From: Sporosarcina sp. E16_8
GTDB lineage: Bacteria > Bacillota > Bacilli > Bacillales_A > Planococcaceae
Reading direction: 5' to 3'
Assembly: GCF_017347095.1 (NCBI RefSeq)
Contig: NZ_JADPRZ010000003.1
Span: 62,001-126,000, forward strand
DNA length: 64,000 bases
Within the stretch, counting starts at the first letter, position 1. Every line of letters begins with the position of its first letter. Below the pieces are notes generated by a model. That model had not been told where the DNA came from. It searched no databases and saw nothing but the letters and a program-made list of their open reading frames with translations. Below are positions 1 to 10,329 of the stretch, one piece after another. Position numbers and translations under genes: made by a program.

Positions 1-345
1 GAATGCTTCGATGAACGTGCTTTTTCCAGCACCTGGAACACCCGTGATGCCTATCCGGATGCTATTGCCCGTTTTCGAAAGCAGGTTGAGCAAAAGCTGC
101 TGGCCGGCGACTTTATCATCTAGTATAATACTTTCGAGTAGCGTAATCCCCTTTGCCAGATGAAGCCGGGAGCCATTTGCTATCTTTTCCGACAACTCTT
201 CAACCGGGATTTCGCGGTCCTTTTTCACAAAACGTTTCCGCGCCGTTGCTGCCATGCCATCATGTGAGGAAGTAATCCCATCCATCACATTCAACGCACT
301 GTCATCAGTTGAACCGTTGTTGTTGTTGTTGTTGTTGTCATTCAA
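1..345 (-). CDS. meaB: MeaB/ArgK-family GTPase, methylmalonyl-CoA mutase chaperone (partial)
   Basis: The minus-strand frame runs off the left window edge, so only the first 115 codons are seen. It ends in a Walker A motif, GVPGAGKST, at about residues 102-110, preceded by a helical region with an AKGITLLES segment typical of the MeaB/ArgK G-protein family. These proteins protect and reload the cobalamin cofactor of methylmalonyl-CoA mutase. The gene directly follows mutB, as is usual for the chaperone. The likeliest start is a TTG whose bases overlap the mutB stop codon (TTGA overlap), which implies translational coupling. An internal ATG about 20 codons later is an alternative start. The N-terminus carries a run of seven Asn codons not expected in the family core. 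Confidence 0.85.
   Translation of the reverse strand, partial: MNDNNNNNNNGSTDDSALNVMDGITSSHDGMAATARKRFVKKDREIPVEELSEKIANGSRLHLAKGITLLESIILDDKVAGQQLLLNLLSKTGNSIRIGITGVPGAGKSTFIEAF
316..336. repeat. (GTT)7 trinucleotide microsatellite
   Basis: Seven perfect GTT units on the plus strand read as seven AAC (Asn) codons near the N-terminus of the MeaB frame. The unit is a multiple of three, so slippage would change the Asn-tract length without breaking the frame. If the internal ATG start were used instead, the repeat would lie in the short leader. Confidence 0.9.
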
Positions 346-2501
346 TCCGCCACTTCCTCGTAGCCAAGCCTGCGATAGATTTCTTCAATGACTTTTTGTG
401 CAGCAACCGGAATGACGGTTCCGGGGCCGAAAATTGCCGCCGCACCATTTTCACGTAGAAATGCATAATCTTGCGCAGGTATAACCCCACCGACGACGAT
501 AAGAATATCTTCTCGACCAATTTGGGCAAGCTCTTCACGAAGTGTCGGTACAAGTGTTTTATGACCCGCAGCAAGTGAACTTACACCGATAACATGGACA
601 TCATTTTCAGCTGCTTGTAGAGCCGTTTCTTCGGGCGTTTGGAATAATGGTCCGATGTCTACATCAAAACCAAGATCTGCAAATGAGGAAGCGATTACTT
701 TCGCACCCCGGTCGTGACCGTCTTGTCCCATTTTCGCGATAAGGATACGTGGACGACGCCCTTCATTTTCCAGAAAATCTTCTGCCATCATTTTTACTTC
801 GTCAATTTCTTCAGAGTTCGAGAAATTCGAACTGTATACGCCACTCACCGAACGTATCACCGCCTTATGTCTACCTGATACATTTTCAATCGCGTCTGAA
901 ATTTCACCGATTGTTGCGCGTGCACGTGCTGCATTAACGGCACATGTTAAAAGATTACCGTCGCCACTACGTGCGATTTCCGTCAACTCTGCGAGGATAG
1001 TCATTACTATCGCTTCGTCTCGGTCTGTTTTCATCTGATTGATGCGATCGATTTGTTTCTGGCGCACCAGCGTATTGTCGATGTCTAAAATATCGATTGG
1101 ATCTTCAGTATCTAAACGGTATTTATTCACGCCGATAATTGATTCTGCACGTGAGTCGATTTGAGCCTGACGTTTTGCTGCCGCTTCTTCGATTTTCATT
1201 TTCGGCAGGCCAGTTTCAATCGCTTTCGCCATGCCGCCGAGTTCTTCGATTTCTGTGATTAATTCCCAAGCTTTATCCATCAACTCATCAGTCAATTTTT
1301 CAACGTAGTATGAACCACCCCATGGATCGATCACCTTTGTCATCATCGTCTCTTCTTGCAAGAACAATTGCGTATTCCTCGCAATACGTGCGGAGAAATC
1401 TGTCGGCAATGCTATTGCTTCGTCAAGCGCATTTGTATGGAGTGATTGCGTATGCCCCATCGCAGCAGCGTTTGCTTCAATTAATGTTCGCGTTATATTG
1501 TTAAACGGATCTTGTTCCGTCAAACTCCAGCCTGACGTTTGCGAATGCGTACGAAGCGCAAGCGACTTCGGATTTTTCGGTTCAAACGTCTGCATCATTT
1601 GCGCCCACATTTTCCGCGCCGCACGCATTTTAGCTACTTCCATGAAGTAATTCATGCCAACTGCCCAGAAAAACGATAGTCTAGGCGCGAATGAATCGAT
1701 ATCAATGCCCGCTTTCAAACCTGTCCGTACATATTCAAGGCCATCCGCAAGTGTATAGGCAAGCTCGATATCTGCCGTTGCGCCCGCTTCTTGCATATGA
1801 TAGCCAGAAATAGAAATTGAGTTAAATTTCGGCATTTTAGTAGACGTATAATCAAAAATATCCGCAATGATTTTCATTGACATTTCAGGAGGGAAAATAT
1901 ACGTATTTCTTACCATATACTCTTTCAAAATATCATTTTGAATTGTACCTGCAAGCTTTTCAGGTGACACACCCTGTTCTTCCGCCGCAACGATATAAAA
2001 CGCCATAATCGGTAGAACTGCACCATTCATTGTCATAGAAACAGACATCTGATCGAGTGGAATACCGTCAAACAGGATTTTCATATCTTCTACTGAATCA
2101 ATAGCAACGCCTGCTTTTCCAACATCCCCAGTCACACGTGGATGATCGGAGTCATAGCCGCGGTGAGTCGCTAGATCGAATGCGACAGATAATCCTTTTT
2201 GCCCCATTGCCAAATTACGGCGATAAAATGCGTTACTTTCCTCAGCTGTTGAAAATCCGGCATATTGACGGACTGTCCACGGTCTAGAAACGAACATAGT
2301 AGGATAGGGACCCCTAGTATTTGGCGCGATACCAGGTAAATCAGTCAAATGATCAAGTTTCTCAGTGTCTTTATCTGTATAAATCGTTTTAACGTCGATA
2401 CCTTCATTTGTTCTAAAAAGTTTTCCTGACAGGTTTGCTGTTTCTATCGTATTTCCGGCAATCTGCTGCAAGTCTACTTTGTTGAAATCAGGCTTGTTCA
2501 T
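342..2501 (-). CDS. mutB: Methylmalonyl-CoA mutase, large (catalytic) subunit
   Basis: A 719-residue protein that isomerises (R)-methylmalonyl-CoA to succinyl-CoA with adenosylcobalamin, the last step of propionyl-CoA use from valine and isoleucine breakdown. The N-terminal TIM barrel contains TRGPYPTMF and [13 protein letters not shown], which are diagnostic of the mutase substrate channel. The C-terminal B12 domain carries the lower-ligand motif DGHDRG (DxHxxG, about residue 600) followed by GVSSLAAGH and VVGGVIP. Length matches the catalytic subunit. It overlaps mutA by 14 bases upstream and the meaB start downstream, giving a tightly coupled mutA-mutB-meaB unit. Confidence 0.97.
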   Translation of the reverse strand: MNKPDFNKVDLQQIAGNTIETANLSGKLFRTNEGIDVKTIYTDKDTEKLDHLTDLPGIAPNTRGPYPTMFVSRPWTVRQYAGFSTAEESNAFYRRNLAMGQKGLSVAFDLATHRGYDSDHPRVTGDVGKAGVAIDSVEDMKILFDGIPLDQMSVSMTMNGAVLPIMAFYIVAAEEQGVSPEKLAGTIQNDILKEYMVRNTYIFPPEMSMKIIADIFDYTSTKMPKFNSISISGYHMQEAGATADIELAYTLADGLEYVRTGLKAGIDIDSFAPRLSFFWAVGMNYFMEVAKMRAARKMWAQMMQTFEPKNPKSLALRTHSQTSGWSLTEQDPFNNITRTLIEANAAAMGHTQSLHTNALDEAIALPTDFSARIARNTQLFLQEETMMTKVIDPWGGSYYVEKLTDELMDKAWELITEIEELGGMAKAIETGLPKMKIEEAAAKRQAQIDSRAESIIGVNKYRLDTEDPIDILDIDNTLVRQKQIDRINQMKTDRDEAIVMTILAELTEIARSGDGNLLTCAVNAARARATIGEISDAIENVSGRHKAVIRSVSGVYSSNFSNSEEIDEVKMMAEDFLENEGRRPRILIAKMGQDGHDRGAKVIASSFADLGFDVDIGPLFQTPEETALQAAENDVHVIGVSSLAAGHKTLVPTLREELAQIGREDILIVVGGVIPAQDYAFLRENGAAAIFGPGTVIPVAAQKVIEEIYRRLGYEEVAD

Positions 2502-4170
2502 TAGTCTGTCCCCCTTTCAATTTATTGTTAATAGCTATCAGTTTTCCAACTTTATCTTGACCCGCGAAAATGAAGCCATTTAACCCAGCATTAAGCCATT
2601 TTCCCGACAGTTCTGAATCGTACTTACCTGCTGCATCTATGATAAGTTCATCAGGACGTCCTACCAACAATTGTTCCATTACCGTTTCAGTTAGTGTATC
2701 TGTTGCACAGACAATTGCATAATTAGGCTTTTCAACCGCAAGCCATGAAACCGCTTGTTGTGCATTATCAAATGTAGGACTCCATTCAGCACGCATACCG
2801 CCTGTCGCTAAAAATCCGCTGACGAAATCAGCACGTGGTTTAAAATCTTTCAACTCTCCGAACGTCAACAATGCAATTCGTGTCGTGCGATTTTTTTGCA
2901 GTGCAGCTAATTTTTCGAAAGGTTCTGCCAGACGTCCTTCAATCTGAACGCCTTCCCAATTAGTAAAGTTCGTATCTGTCAATTCAGCGTAAACATTTGT
3001 ACCAATCAACGGTTGTTTCCCTATCGCAACATCGCTCCTACGTTGCTCAAGCAATTTCCCGAACTGGCCACGGTTAATGAACGCATCATAGCCACCTATA
3101 GATTGGATGTCTAAAAAAAGTGTCCATGCTTTATCAACAAGTTCAGACGTTAACGTTTCCATGAAATAAGATCCGCCTGCAGGGTCAATAATTTTATCGG
3201 CATGGCTTTCTTCTTTAATAACAAGTTGAATATTACGTGCCATACGAACAGAGCTGCTTGTAGGGCCAGTAATGATATTGTGTGGGTGAACTGTAATGAC
3301 GTCAGCACCGCCAAGAACCGCGGCAAAGGTTTCGTTGCCAGCACGCAATACGTTGACATACGGATCCAGTTTCGAGTAAGAACGCAACGATGTCGTTGCA
3401 ATGATTGGAACATAGGGTGCTTCAGCTATCCCATATGCAGAACTAAATGCTTGCCAAAGAACTCGAAACGCACGGAATTTTGAAATTTCCATAAAGAAAT
3501 GCGTATCAACTGCAAATCGAACAAAAAAGTCATCGGCAAAATCACTAATATTGTCCGCTTGTGATGCTTGATTTGCTGCATCTGCGAGGACTAATGCAAG
3601 TTCAGTCACTGCGTCCGCACCTTTGTGATGGGCATCCCACATATCAGCGCTGGCCGTCCGTACGTTTGTGTATCCTGCTGGAATGGTCCAACCGGATACC
3701 GAAATTGCGCCGTTAACGGAGGAACGATTCATTTCTGGAACAAGGGAAAACACTTTCAGAAATGAGTTATCGTGCTTCATATTTGTAATGAAAATCGGAT
3801 ATTTCTCTATAAGTCGGGCGATTTCAGCGAGTGAAGACGCGTCCCAGTGAAGTGGTTTTGTACCATCGCAAACAATCGCTTCATTGCCACGTTCAATCGA
3901 ATTCTTTAATTCAACGATGAACTGTTGTCCATCGGTAGCGTATGGTTGCTGTGCAACGATCCAGCCTGTCTCTTTTTTTGCCGCACGAATTGGCTGTCCA
4001 CGTTTCGCAAGGCTTTCCTGTGTATATAGTGGTTGAAGGTCAATCCCTTCAATCGTTTTCGTGATAAGCGAATCAAATGGCTTGCCTTTCAATGACTGGA
4101 CAGCGGCTTCTTTCCATTGTTCGAATCCGAATTTATCGAATGTTGTTGTTTGCATATTATGTATGGTCAT
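2488..4170 (-). CDS. mutA: Methylmalonyl-CoA mutase, small subunit
   Basis: A protein of about 560 residues homologous to the catalytic subunit (note the shared [21 protein letters not shown] segment split across the barrel end). Its C-terminal domain lacks the DxHxxG cobalamin-ligand motif, as expected for the non-catalytic partner of the heterodimer. The start at 4170 is chosen because a strong GAGGAGGG ribosome-binding site lies about 11 bases upstream; the in-frame codon further upstream would place the site inside the gene. The gene lies downstream of the bkd operon terminator, so it probably has its own promoter, although none was convincing by eye. Confidence 0.95.
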   Translation of the reverse strand: MTIHNMQTTTFDKFGFEQWKEAAVQSLKGKPFDSLITKTIEGIDLQPLYTQESLAKRGQPIRAAKKETGWIVAQQPYATDGQQFIVELKNSIERGNEAIVCDGTKPLHWDASSLAEIARLIEKYPIFITNMKHDNSFLKVFSLVPEMNRSSVNGAISVSGWTIPAGYTNVRTASADMWDAHHKGADAVTELALVLADAANQASQADNISDFADDFFVRFAVDTHFFMEISKFRAFRVLWQAFSSAYGIAEAPYVPIIATTSLRSYSKLDPYVNVLRAGNETFAAVLGGADVITVHPHNIITGPTSSSVRMARNIQLVIKEESHADKIIDPAGGSYFMETLTSELVDKAWTLFLDIQSIGGYDAFINRGQFGKLLEQRRSDVAIGKQPLIGTNVYAELTDTNFTNWEGVQIEGRLAEPFEKLAALQKNRTTRIALLTFGELKDFKPRADFVSGFLATGGMRAEWSPTFDNAQQAVSWLAVEKPNYAIVCATDTLTETVMEQLLVGRPDELIIDAAGKYDSELSGKWLNAGLNGFIFAGQDKVGKLIAINNKLKGGQTNEQA

Positions 4171-4243
4171 ATTTTGCGCTTCCCTCCTCAAAATAATCAA
4201 TCTATTACTAGTTTACCCGACTTGTACATTTGTTGATAGATAA

Positions 4244-4282
4244 AATAAACCCCAGTGCTATATTTTAAGGCACTGGGGTTTA
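4244..4282 (-). terminator. Rho-independent terminator of the bkd operon
   Basis: An inverted repeat with arms AACCCCAGTGC and GCACTGGGGTT, followed on the minus strand by a T-rich tract, ten bases after the bkdB stop. It separates bkd transcription from mutA. Confidence 0.85.
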
Positions 4283-4291
4283 CAATTTTGA

Positions 4292-5614
4292 TTAGTAGAT
4301 GGATGTATTTTCTGCAGTTACATTTTCAAGAATCGCTTTTACGCGTGCAAGGAATTGACCGCACACGAGACCGTCAAGAACACGGTGATCGAGTGACAGA
4401 CATAAGTTGACCATATCACGCACACCAATCATGCCACCCGCCATCACAACAGGACGTTTAACGATTGATTCAACTTGCAGTATTGCCGCTTGCGGGTGAT
4501 TAATGATGCCCATTGACTGAACAGAACCGAAAGAACCGGTATTATTCACAGTGAATGTACCGCCTTGCATTTCGGATGATTTCAGTTTACCTGAACGCAC
4601 TTTACCCGCAAGTTCCTGAATATCACGGCCAATGCCTTTGATTGTTTTTTCATCAGCATTGTTGATGACAGGAACGTAAAGGGAATCTTCCGTCGCCACT
4701 GCAATGGATATATTGATGTCTTTTTTCTGAATGATTTTGTCGCCGGCCCACATCGAGTTCATCATAGGGAATTCTTTCAATGCTTGAGATACTGCTTTCA
4801 CGAAGAATGCGAAGTAAGTCAGGTTGAAGCCTTCCTTCTTTTTGAAATCATTTTTCAGGGAATCACGGTATTGAACAAGACTCGTAACATCGACTTCAAT
4901 CATCATCCACGCGTGTGGAGCTTCGTGTTTCGAACGCAGCATATTGCTAGCGATTGCACGTCGCACGCCTGTAACAGGGATTTCGATATCGCCTACTGCA
5001 ACCGGTACATTGACTTGCTCCGCTGCTTTCGGTGCCGGTACAGATGCTACCTGTTTAACCGGTGCTGAAGCTGCTGTTTCCACGACAGGTGCTTCAGAAG
5101 TTACTGCTGCTGTCGGAATGTTGCCACTCTCGATAATAGCGAGCAAATCTTTACGCGTAATGCGCCCTTCTTTCCCTGAACCTTCCACAAGTGACAAATC
5201 AATGCCGTTATCTTGTGATAGACGAAGTACTGCAGGAGAATAGCGTCCTGCTGCTGCTCCTTTTTCACGATTCAAAGATGAAGCCGGTTTCCCAGAACCT
5301 GCAGCTGGCATTTCGTTTGCAGGTTCTACTTTAGCTGGTACCGCTTCTACTGCAACTTCCGCAGTCCCGCCACCCTCAGTTTCAATCATACAAATGAGCG
5401 CTCCAACTTCAAGCGTTTCTCCCTCTTGTGCGATCAATTCCTTAATGACACCTGCGAATAAAGATGGTACTTCAGCTGTTACTTTGTCTGTATTAACTTC
5501 TGCAAGCGAATCATATTTGTTAACAGTATCGCCCGGTTTGACAAGCCATTTCTCGATTGTGCCCTCTGTCACACTTTCACCGAGTTGTGGCATTAAAATA
5601 TTTTCAATAGCCAA
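4292..5614 (-). CDS. bkdB: Branched-chain 2-oxo acid dehydrogenase E2 (dihydrolipoyl acyltransferase)
   Basis: A 440-residue core enzyme of the branched-chain keto acid dehydrogenase complex that moves the acyl group from lipoamide to CoA. Three parts are visible: an N-terminal lipoyl domain with the lipoylated Lys in NTDKVTAEVP (about residue 44), an Ala/Pro-rich linker with a peripheral subunit-binding domain near residues 120-160 (RYSPAVLRLS...GRITRKDL), and the C-terminal catalytic domain with the active-site DHRVLDG. It is the last gene of the bkd operon and is followed by a terminator. Confidence 0.96.
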   Translation of the reverse strand: MAIENILMPQLGESVTEGTIEKWLVKPGDTVNKYDSLAEVNTDKVTAEVPSLFAGVIKELIAQEGETLEVGALICMIETEGGGTAEVAVEAVPAKVEPANEMPAAGSGKPASSLNREKGAAAGRYSPAVLRLSQDNGIDLSLVEGSGKEGRITRKDLLAIIESGNIPTAAVTSEAPVVETAASAPVKQVASVPAPKAAEQVNVPVAVGDIEIPVTGVRRAIASNMLRSKHEAPHAWMMIEVDVTSLVQYRDSLKNDFKKKEGFNLTYFAFFVKAVSQALKEFPMMNSMWAGDKIIQKKDINISIAVATEDSLYVPVINNADEKTIKGIGRDIQELAGKVRSGKLKSSEMQGGTFTVNNTGSFGSVQSMGIINHPQAAILQVESIVKRPVVMAGGMIGVRDMVNLCLSLDHRVLDGLVCGQFLARVKAILENVTAENTSIY

Positions 5615-5646
5615 TTGATTGACCTCCGTCCCGATTAAAATTCTGC

Positions 5647-6630
5647 TTAAAATTCTGCAAGCTCACGTGCTGCCTTCTCCACTTTGTCCGGATTCACCAT
5701 GAAGAATTTCTCCATTGTCGGTGCATATGGCATTGCCGGAATATCTGGTCCAGCAAGACGTTTAATTGGCGCATCTAATTCAAACAGGCAGTTTTCAGCA
5801 ATGATAGCTGCAACTTCTCCCATAATGCTTCCTTCTTTGTTATCTTCAGTAACTAACAGGACTTTCCCTGTTTTTGAAGCTGCTTCAATGATTGCTTCTT
5901 GGTCAAGTGGATAGACTGTGCGAAGGTCAAGGATATGTGTAGAAATCCCATCTTCTGCAAGACGTTCCGCAGCTTGCAATGCAAAGTGGACACATAGTCC
6001 GTACGTGATGATTGTAATATCATCGCCTTCTCGTTTGACATCCGCTTTGCCGATTGGCAATACGTAGTCGTCTAAAGGCACTTCGCCTTTAATCAAACGA
6101 TAAGCACGTTTATGTTCAAAGAACAATACTGGATCTTCATCGCGGATTGCCGCTTTGAGAAGTCCTTTTGCATCATACGGCGTTGACGGGATAACGATTT
6201 TCAAACCAGGTGTGCTTGCGAACATTGCCTCAACAGATTGTGAGTGATAAAGCGCTCCGTGAATACCTCCTCCGAATGGCGCACGAATAACAATCGGACA
6301 CGACCAGTCGTTGTTTGAACGGTAACGGATTTTTGCTGCTTCAGAAACTATTTGGTTAACGGCTGGCATGATGAAGTCGGCAAATTGCATTTCAGCAATC
6401 GGACGTAAGCCGTACATTGCCGCACCTATTCCAACACCTGCAATTGCAGATTCAGCAAGCGGAGCATCGAGTGCACGGTATTCTCCGAATTGATCGTAAA
6501 GACCCGCCGTCGCTTTAAATACGCCGCCTTTACGTCCAACGTCTTCTCCGAGAACGAAAACGCGGTCGTCTCGTTCCATTTCTTCTTTCATTGCAAGTGT
6601 GATTGCATCGATATAAGACATAACAGCCAT
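5647..6630 (-). CDS. bkdAB: Branched-chain 2-oxo acid dehydrogenase E1 beta subunit
   Basis: A 327-residue transketolase-like beta subunit that pairs with BkdAA to decarboxylate branched 2-oxo acids using thiamine diphosphate. The segments LGEDVGRKGGVFKAT near the N-terminus, FADFIMPAVNQIVSEAAK and GGGIHGALYHSQS are characteristic. Its start overlaps the bkdAA stop by one base, so the two E1 subunits are translationally coupled. Confidence 0.96.
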   Translation of the reverse strand: MAVMSYIDAITLAMKEEMERDDRVFVLGEDVGRKGGVFKATAGLYDQFGEYRALDAPLAESAIAGVGIGAAMYGLRPIAEMQFADFIMPAVNQIVSEAAKIRYRSNNDWSCPIVIRAPFGGGIHGALYHSQSVEAMFASTPGLKIVIPSTPYDAKGLLKAAIRDEDPVLFFEHKRAYRLIKGEVPLDDYVLPIGKADVKREGDDITIITYGLCVHFALQAAERLAEDGISTHILDLRTVYPLDQEAIIEAASKTGKVLLVTEDNKEGSIMGEVAAIIAENCLFELDAPIKRLAGPDIPAMPYAPTMEKFFMVNPDKVEKAARELAEF

Positions 6631-7637
6631 TATTCGTTCCCCCCAACTTCAGCATACACATGGAGCATCGCAGATTCAGGTTCGGCGTACGCAGCGTTTT
6701 CCGCATAATCGGTCGCTTCGTTCACTTCTTTCATGATGCGTTCTTCCATTTCTTTTTCTAGTTCTTCCGTTAGTACACCAACTTCTTTTAAATAAACGGC
6801 GAACATAGGAATCGGATCCAGTTTTTTCTCATTTGCAAGCTCTTCAGCATCACGGTATTGGCGTTGATCATCGTCTGAAGAGTGAGCCGTCAATCGGTAA
6901 CAGATGGTCTCTACAAGACTTGGACCTTCTCCACGACGTGCACGATCTGCTGCTTCTTTGACCACTTTATAGACTTCAAGCGGATCCGTTCCATCAACTG
7001 TAACACCTGGCATTCCGTAACCGATTGCACGGTCCGAAACGTTAACACAGGCAAGTTGCATTTCAACTGGAACTGAAATTGCATATTTATTATTTTCAAC
7101 CATGATAACAGTCGGCAGTTTATGGACACCTGCAAAGTTCATGCCTTCGTGGAAATCTCCTTGGTTGGATGAACCTTCACCAAGTGTAACGAAAGTGATG
7201 AAATCTTCTTTCTTCATCTTCGCTGCAAGAGCCACACCAACTGCGTGTGGTAATTGCGTCGTAACAGGAGATGAACCTGTCAAGATACGGTTTTTGCGCT
7301 GACCGAAGTGACCAGGCATCTGACGACCACCCGAGTTCGGATCTTCAGCTTTTGCAAATGCGGACAGCATCAAATCTTTCGGAGTCATTCCGAAATGCAG
7401 AACAACGCCCATATCCCGGTAATAGGGTGCAATCCAGTCTTTATCTTTATCAAGTGCGAAAGCTGCTCCAACTTGTGCTGCTTCCTGCCCCTGACATGAA
7501 ATAACGAATGGAATCTTTCCGGCACGGTTAAGGAGCCACATACGCTCATCAATACGGCGGGCCATCAACATTGTTTCATAAATTTGTAGTGCATCTTCAT
7601 GTGTTAAACCAAGTTCCTCATGACGCGTTTTTGCCAT
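6630..7637 (-). CDS. bkdAA: Branched-chain 2-oxo acid dehydrogenase E1 alpha subunit
   Basis: A 335-residue thiamine-diphosphate-binding subunit. The cofactor motif runs from GEGSSNQGDFHEG to VENNKYAIS (about residues 150-185), and the Ser/Arg phosphorylation-loop-like segment YRLTAHSSDDDQRQYR is conserved in E1 alpha. It acts with BkdAB, BkdB and LpdV to form isobutyryl-, isovaleryl- and 2-methylbutyryl-CoA, the primers of branched fatty acids. Confidence 0.96.
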   Translation of the reverse strand: MAKTRHEELGLTHEDALQIYETMLMARRIDERMWLLNRAGKIPFVISCQGQEAAQVGAAFALDKDKDWIAPYYRDMGVVLHFGMTPKDLMLSAFAKAEDPNSGGRQMPGHFGQRKNRILTGSSPVTTQLPHAVGVALAAKMKKEDFITFVTLGEGSSNQGDFHEGMNFAGVHKLPTVIMVENNKYAISVPVEMQLACVNVSDRAIGYGMPGVTVDGTDPLEVYKVVKEAADRARRGEGPSLVETICYRLTAHSSDDDQRQYRDAEELANEKKLDPIPMFAVYLKEVGVLTEELEKEMEERIMKEVNEATDYAENAAYAEPESAMLHVYAEVGGNE

Positions 7638-7697
7638 TTCTAAAATCCCCCTTCTATTGGTTCGCAGTCTTTTATCTAAGACTAATTGATACTTTTT

Positions 7698-9125
7698 TCA
7701 CATATGGATTGCTTTGCCATCGACAGCTAAAGCGGCCTCGCCCATTACTTCAGAAAGCGATGGATGTGGATGAATCGTGCTTGCTACTTCCCACGGCGTC
7801 GCATCAAGAACCATAGCAAGCCCCGCTTCTGAGATCAAATCGGTCACGTGTGCACCTATCATATGAACGCCTAGAATATCGTCTGTCTTTTTGTCAGCAA
7901 TGATTTTTACAAAGCCATCCGAATTGCCATTGACAAGTGCTTTTCCAATTGCCATAAATGGAAATTTTCCGACTTTGACATCATACCCTTGTTCTTTCGC
8001 TTGTTTCTCCGTTATGCCAACGCTTGACGCTTCCGGACTAGAGTAAATACAGCGTGAAATCTTCGTATAATCAATCGCTTCGTTTTTCAGACCTGCAATA
8101 TGTTCAACAGCTGCAATCCCTTCGTGAGAAGCAACATGCGCCAGTTGCAGCCCGCCAATAACATCACCAATTGCATAGATATGATGTTCTTTTGTTTGGA
8201 ATGTTGGTCTTGTTTTAATAAAGCCATTGACGATTTCAATTTCTGTATTATCAAGGCCAATTCCCTCGACATTAGCTTGACGACCGACAGAAACAAGCAT
8301 TTTTTCAGCTGTGAACGCCGTCGTTTCGCCATTCATTTCCGCAGAAATTGTGACAGATCCTTCTTTTTTAACGAGGGTTTCTGGGAGTACTTTTGCACTT
8401 GTCGCAAACGTGATTCCTTTTTTCGTCAATAATTTCTTCATTTCTTTCGAGATGTCGTCGTCCTCAGTCGGTATGATTCGGTCTGCATACTCGAGAACCG
8501 TGACTTCAACACCGAAATCATTGAGCATAGATGCCCATTCGATACCGATGACTCCACCACCAACGATGATAATCGACTTAGGAAGTGCTTCCATAGAAAG
8601 TGCCCCATCGGAAGACATGACTTGATTTTCATCAATTTCTAAACCAGGTAATGTACGTGGTCTAGATCCTGTTGCGATAATCAGGTTTTTCAGAATAAGC
8701 ATTTCATTTTCGTCACCGTTATTCATTTCGACCGAAATTGTACCCGGCATCGGTGAGAAAATTGATGGCCCAAGCATTCTACCTAATCCATCGAATACAT
8801 CGATTTTCCCTTTTTTCATTAACGCAGTCACGCCAGCATGTAGCTGTTTCACAATACCGTCCTTTCGGGCTTGTACCCGGCTGAAATCCAGTGATACGTC
8901 TTTTGTATTAACACCAAAATATGCAGCCTGGTTTTTTGCAGTATCGAATATTTCAGCACTTTTTAATAATGCTTTACTCGGGATACACCCTTTGTGCAAG
9001 CATGTGCCGCCTAGTTTCCCTTTTTCAACAAGTGCTGTTTTCAGTCCCAATTGAGCGGCGCGAATCGCAGCGACATAGCCACCCGTTCCGCCCCCTAAAA
9101 TAACTACATCATATTCCCTCGCCAT
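7698..9125 (-). CDS. lpdV: Dihydrolipoyl dehydrogenase (E3) of the bkd complex
   Basis: A 475-residue FAD enzyme that reoxidises the dihydrolipoyl arm of E2 with NAD. The FAD motif GGGTGGYVAA opens the protein, the redox disulfide is in GGTCLHKGCIPSK (about residues 40-52), an NAD-binding GGGVIGIEWAS lies near residue 180, and the C-terminal HPHPSLSE carries the catalytic His. Position between buk and bkdAA matches the B. subtilis operon, hence lpdV rather than pdhD. Confidence 0.95.
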   Translation of the reverse strand: MAREYDVVILGGGTGGYVAAIRAAQLGLKTALVEKGKLGGTCLHKGCIPSKALLKSAEIFDTAKNQAAYFGVNTKDVSLDFSRVQARKDGIVKQLHAGVTALMKKGKIDVFDGLGRMLGPSIFSPMPGTISVEMNNGDENEMLILKNLIIATGSRPRTLPGLEIDENQVMSSDGALSMEALPKSIIIVGGGVIGIEWASMLNDFGVEVTVLEYADRIIPTEDDDISKEMKKLLTKKGITFATSAKVLPETLVKKEGSVTISAEMNGETTAFTAEKMLVSVGRQANVEGIGLDNTEIEIVNGFIKTRPTFQTKEHHIYAIGDVIGGLQLAHVASHEGIAAVEHIAGLKNEAIDYTKISRCIYSSPEASSVGITEKQAKEQGYDVKVGKFPFMAIGKALVNGNSDGFVKIIADKKTDDILGVHMIGAHVTDLISEAGLAMVLDATPWEVASTIHPHPSLSEVMGEAALAVDGKAIHM

Positions 9126-9153
9126 AATAGATGGCCTCCCTCACAACGACCCG

Positions 9154-10236
9154 TCAAGACGGGTAGATTTTAGCTATTTCTTCACCAGTTAGAACGCGTA
9201 GTGCGCCTTCTGCAAGTGCTTGTAGTTCGTCTTCTCCAGCAAACACAACTATATCCGATATCCAGTCGATCCTGGATGTAATATCCTTCACAAACCCTTT
9301 GCCATAAGCGAGACCACCTGTAAGGATAATCGCATCTACTTGGCCGTGAAGGACAGCAGCCGCACTGCCAATTTCCTTAGCAACTTGATAGGCCATTGCC
9401 TCGTAAACTAGTTTTGCTTTTTCATCGCCATCTTCAATTCGTTGTTCCACGCGAACAGCGTCGTTCGTCCCGAGATAACCAACGAGACCGCCTTGACCGA
9501 CTAGTTTTTTCATTACTTCGTGACGGAAGTACTCACCGGAAAAACAGAGTTCGACGAGATCCCCCGCAGGAACAGTTCCCGCACGTTCAGGGCTAAATGG
9601 TCCATCTCCGTGAAGTCCATTGTTTACATCAATTACTTTGCCGAATTCGTGCACACCGACAGTTATACCCCCGCCCATATGGGTGACAATCAACCGGAGG
9701 GTGTCGTATTTTTTACCGACTTGTTTTGCGTAGCGTCTTGCAACCGCTTTTTGGTTCAGCGCATGGAATATGGATTTTCGATTAATGACCGATAATCCGG
9801 AAATCCGCGCAATTGGTGCAAGTTCATCGACGACGACGGGATCGACGATGAAAGCGGGAAGGTTTAGGCTGGATGCGATTTCATGCGCAATAATGCCTCC
9901 GAGGTTTGATGCATGTTGACCTGAATAACCTGTTTTCAAGTCTTGAATCATTGCTTCGTTAACAGAATACGTACCACCTTCGATCGGGCGGAGTAGCCCG
10001 CCCCGACCGCAAATGGCAGATAATGTAGAAATATTGATGCCTTCTTTTTCAAGTGATTCAAGGATTACCTTTTTACGAAAGCTGTATTGATCGATGATGG
10101 AAGGGTACCGTGCAATTTCTTCTGAACTATGCCTCAACGTACTTTCCATCAGTTGACTTTCGCCATCAAAGACACCTATTTTTGTTGATGTAGATCCTGG
10201 GTTAATAACTAGGATCCTATGGTGATTCTCACGCAC
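9154..10236 (-). CDS. buk: Butyrate (branched-chain fatty acid) kinase
   Basis: A 360-residue acetate/butyrate kinase-family enzyme that converts acyl phosphate plus ADP to the branched carboxylic acid and [17 protein letters not shown] near the N-terminus is the acetokinase signature; [11 protein letters not shown] and ILTGGLAYG are nucleotide-binding segments. The GTG at 10236 is chosen because GGAGGA lies just upstream; the longer ATG would begin inside that ribosome-binding site. With Ptb it gives substrate-level ATP from branched acyl-CoA. Confidence 0.94.
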   Translation of the reverse strand: MRENHHRILVINPGSTSTKIGVFDGESQLMESTLRHSSEEIARYPSIIDQYSFRKKVILESLEKEGINISTLSAICGRGGLLRPIEGGTYSVNEAMIQDLKTGYSGQHASNLGGIIAHEIASSLNLPAFIVDPVVVDELAPIARISGLSVINRKSIFHALNQKAVARRYAKQVGKKYDTLRLIVTHMGGGITVGVHEFGKVIDVNNGLHGDGPFSPERAGTVPAGDLVELCFSGEYFRHEVMKKLVGQGGLVGYLGTNDAVRVEQRIEDGDEKAKLVYEAMAYQVAKEIGSAAAVLHGQVDAIILTGGLAYGKGFVKDITSRIDWISDIVVFAGEDELQALAEGALRVLTGEEIAKIYPS

Positions 10237-10287
10237 AATAGGTCCTCCTTCCATATCAATGCAACTTCTACTTTTCTAACTGTATAG

Positions 10288-10321
10288 CTACAGCGATCAG
10301 ACTTAGCAGACCGCTGTAGCC
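10288..10321 (-). other. Intercistronic hairpin between bcd and buk
   Basis: Perfect arms GCTACAGCG and CGCTGTAGC around a 16-base loop lie just after the bcd stop. No T-tract follows, so this may be an mRNA processing or stability element rather than a terminator. Confidence 0.45.
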
Positions 10322-10329
10322 TATCTTTA

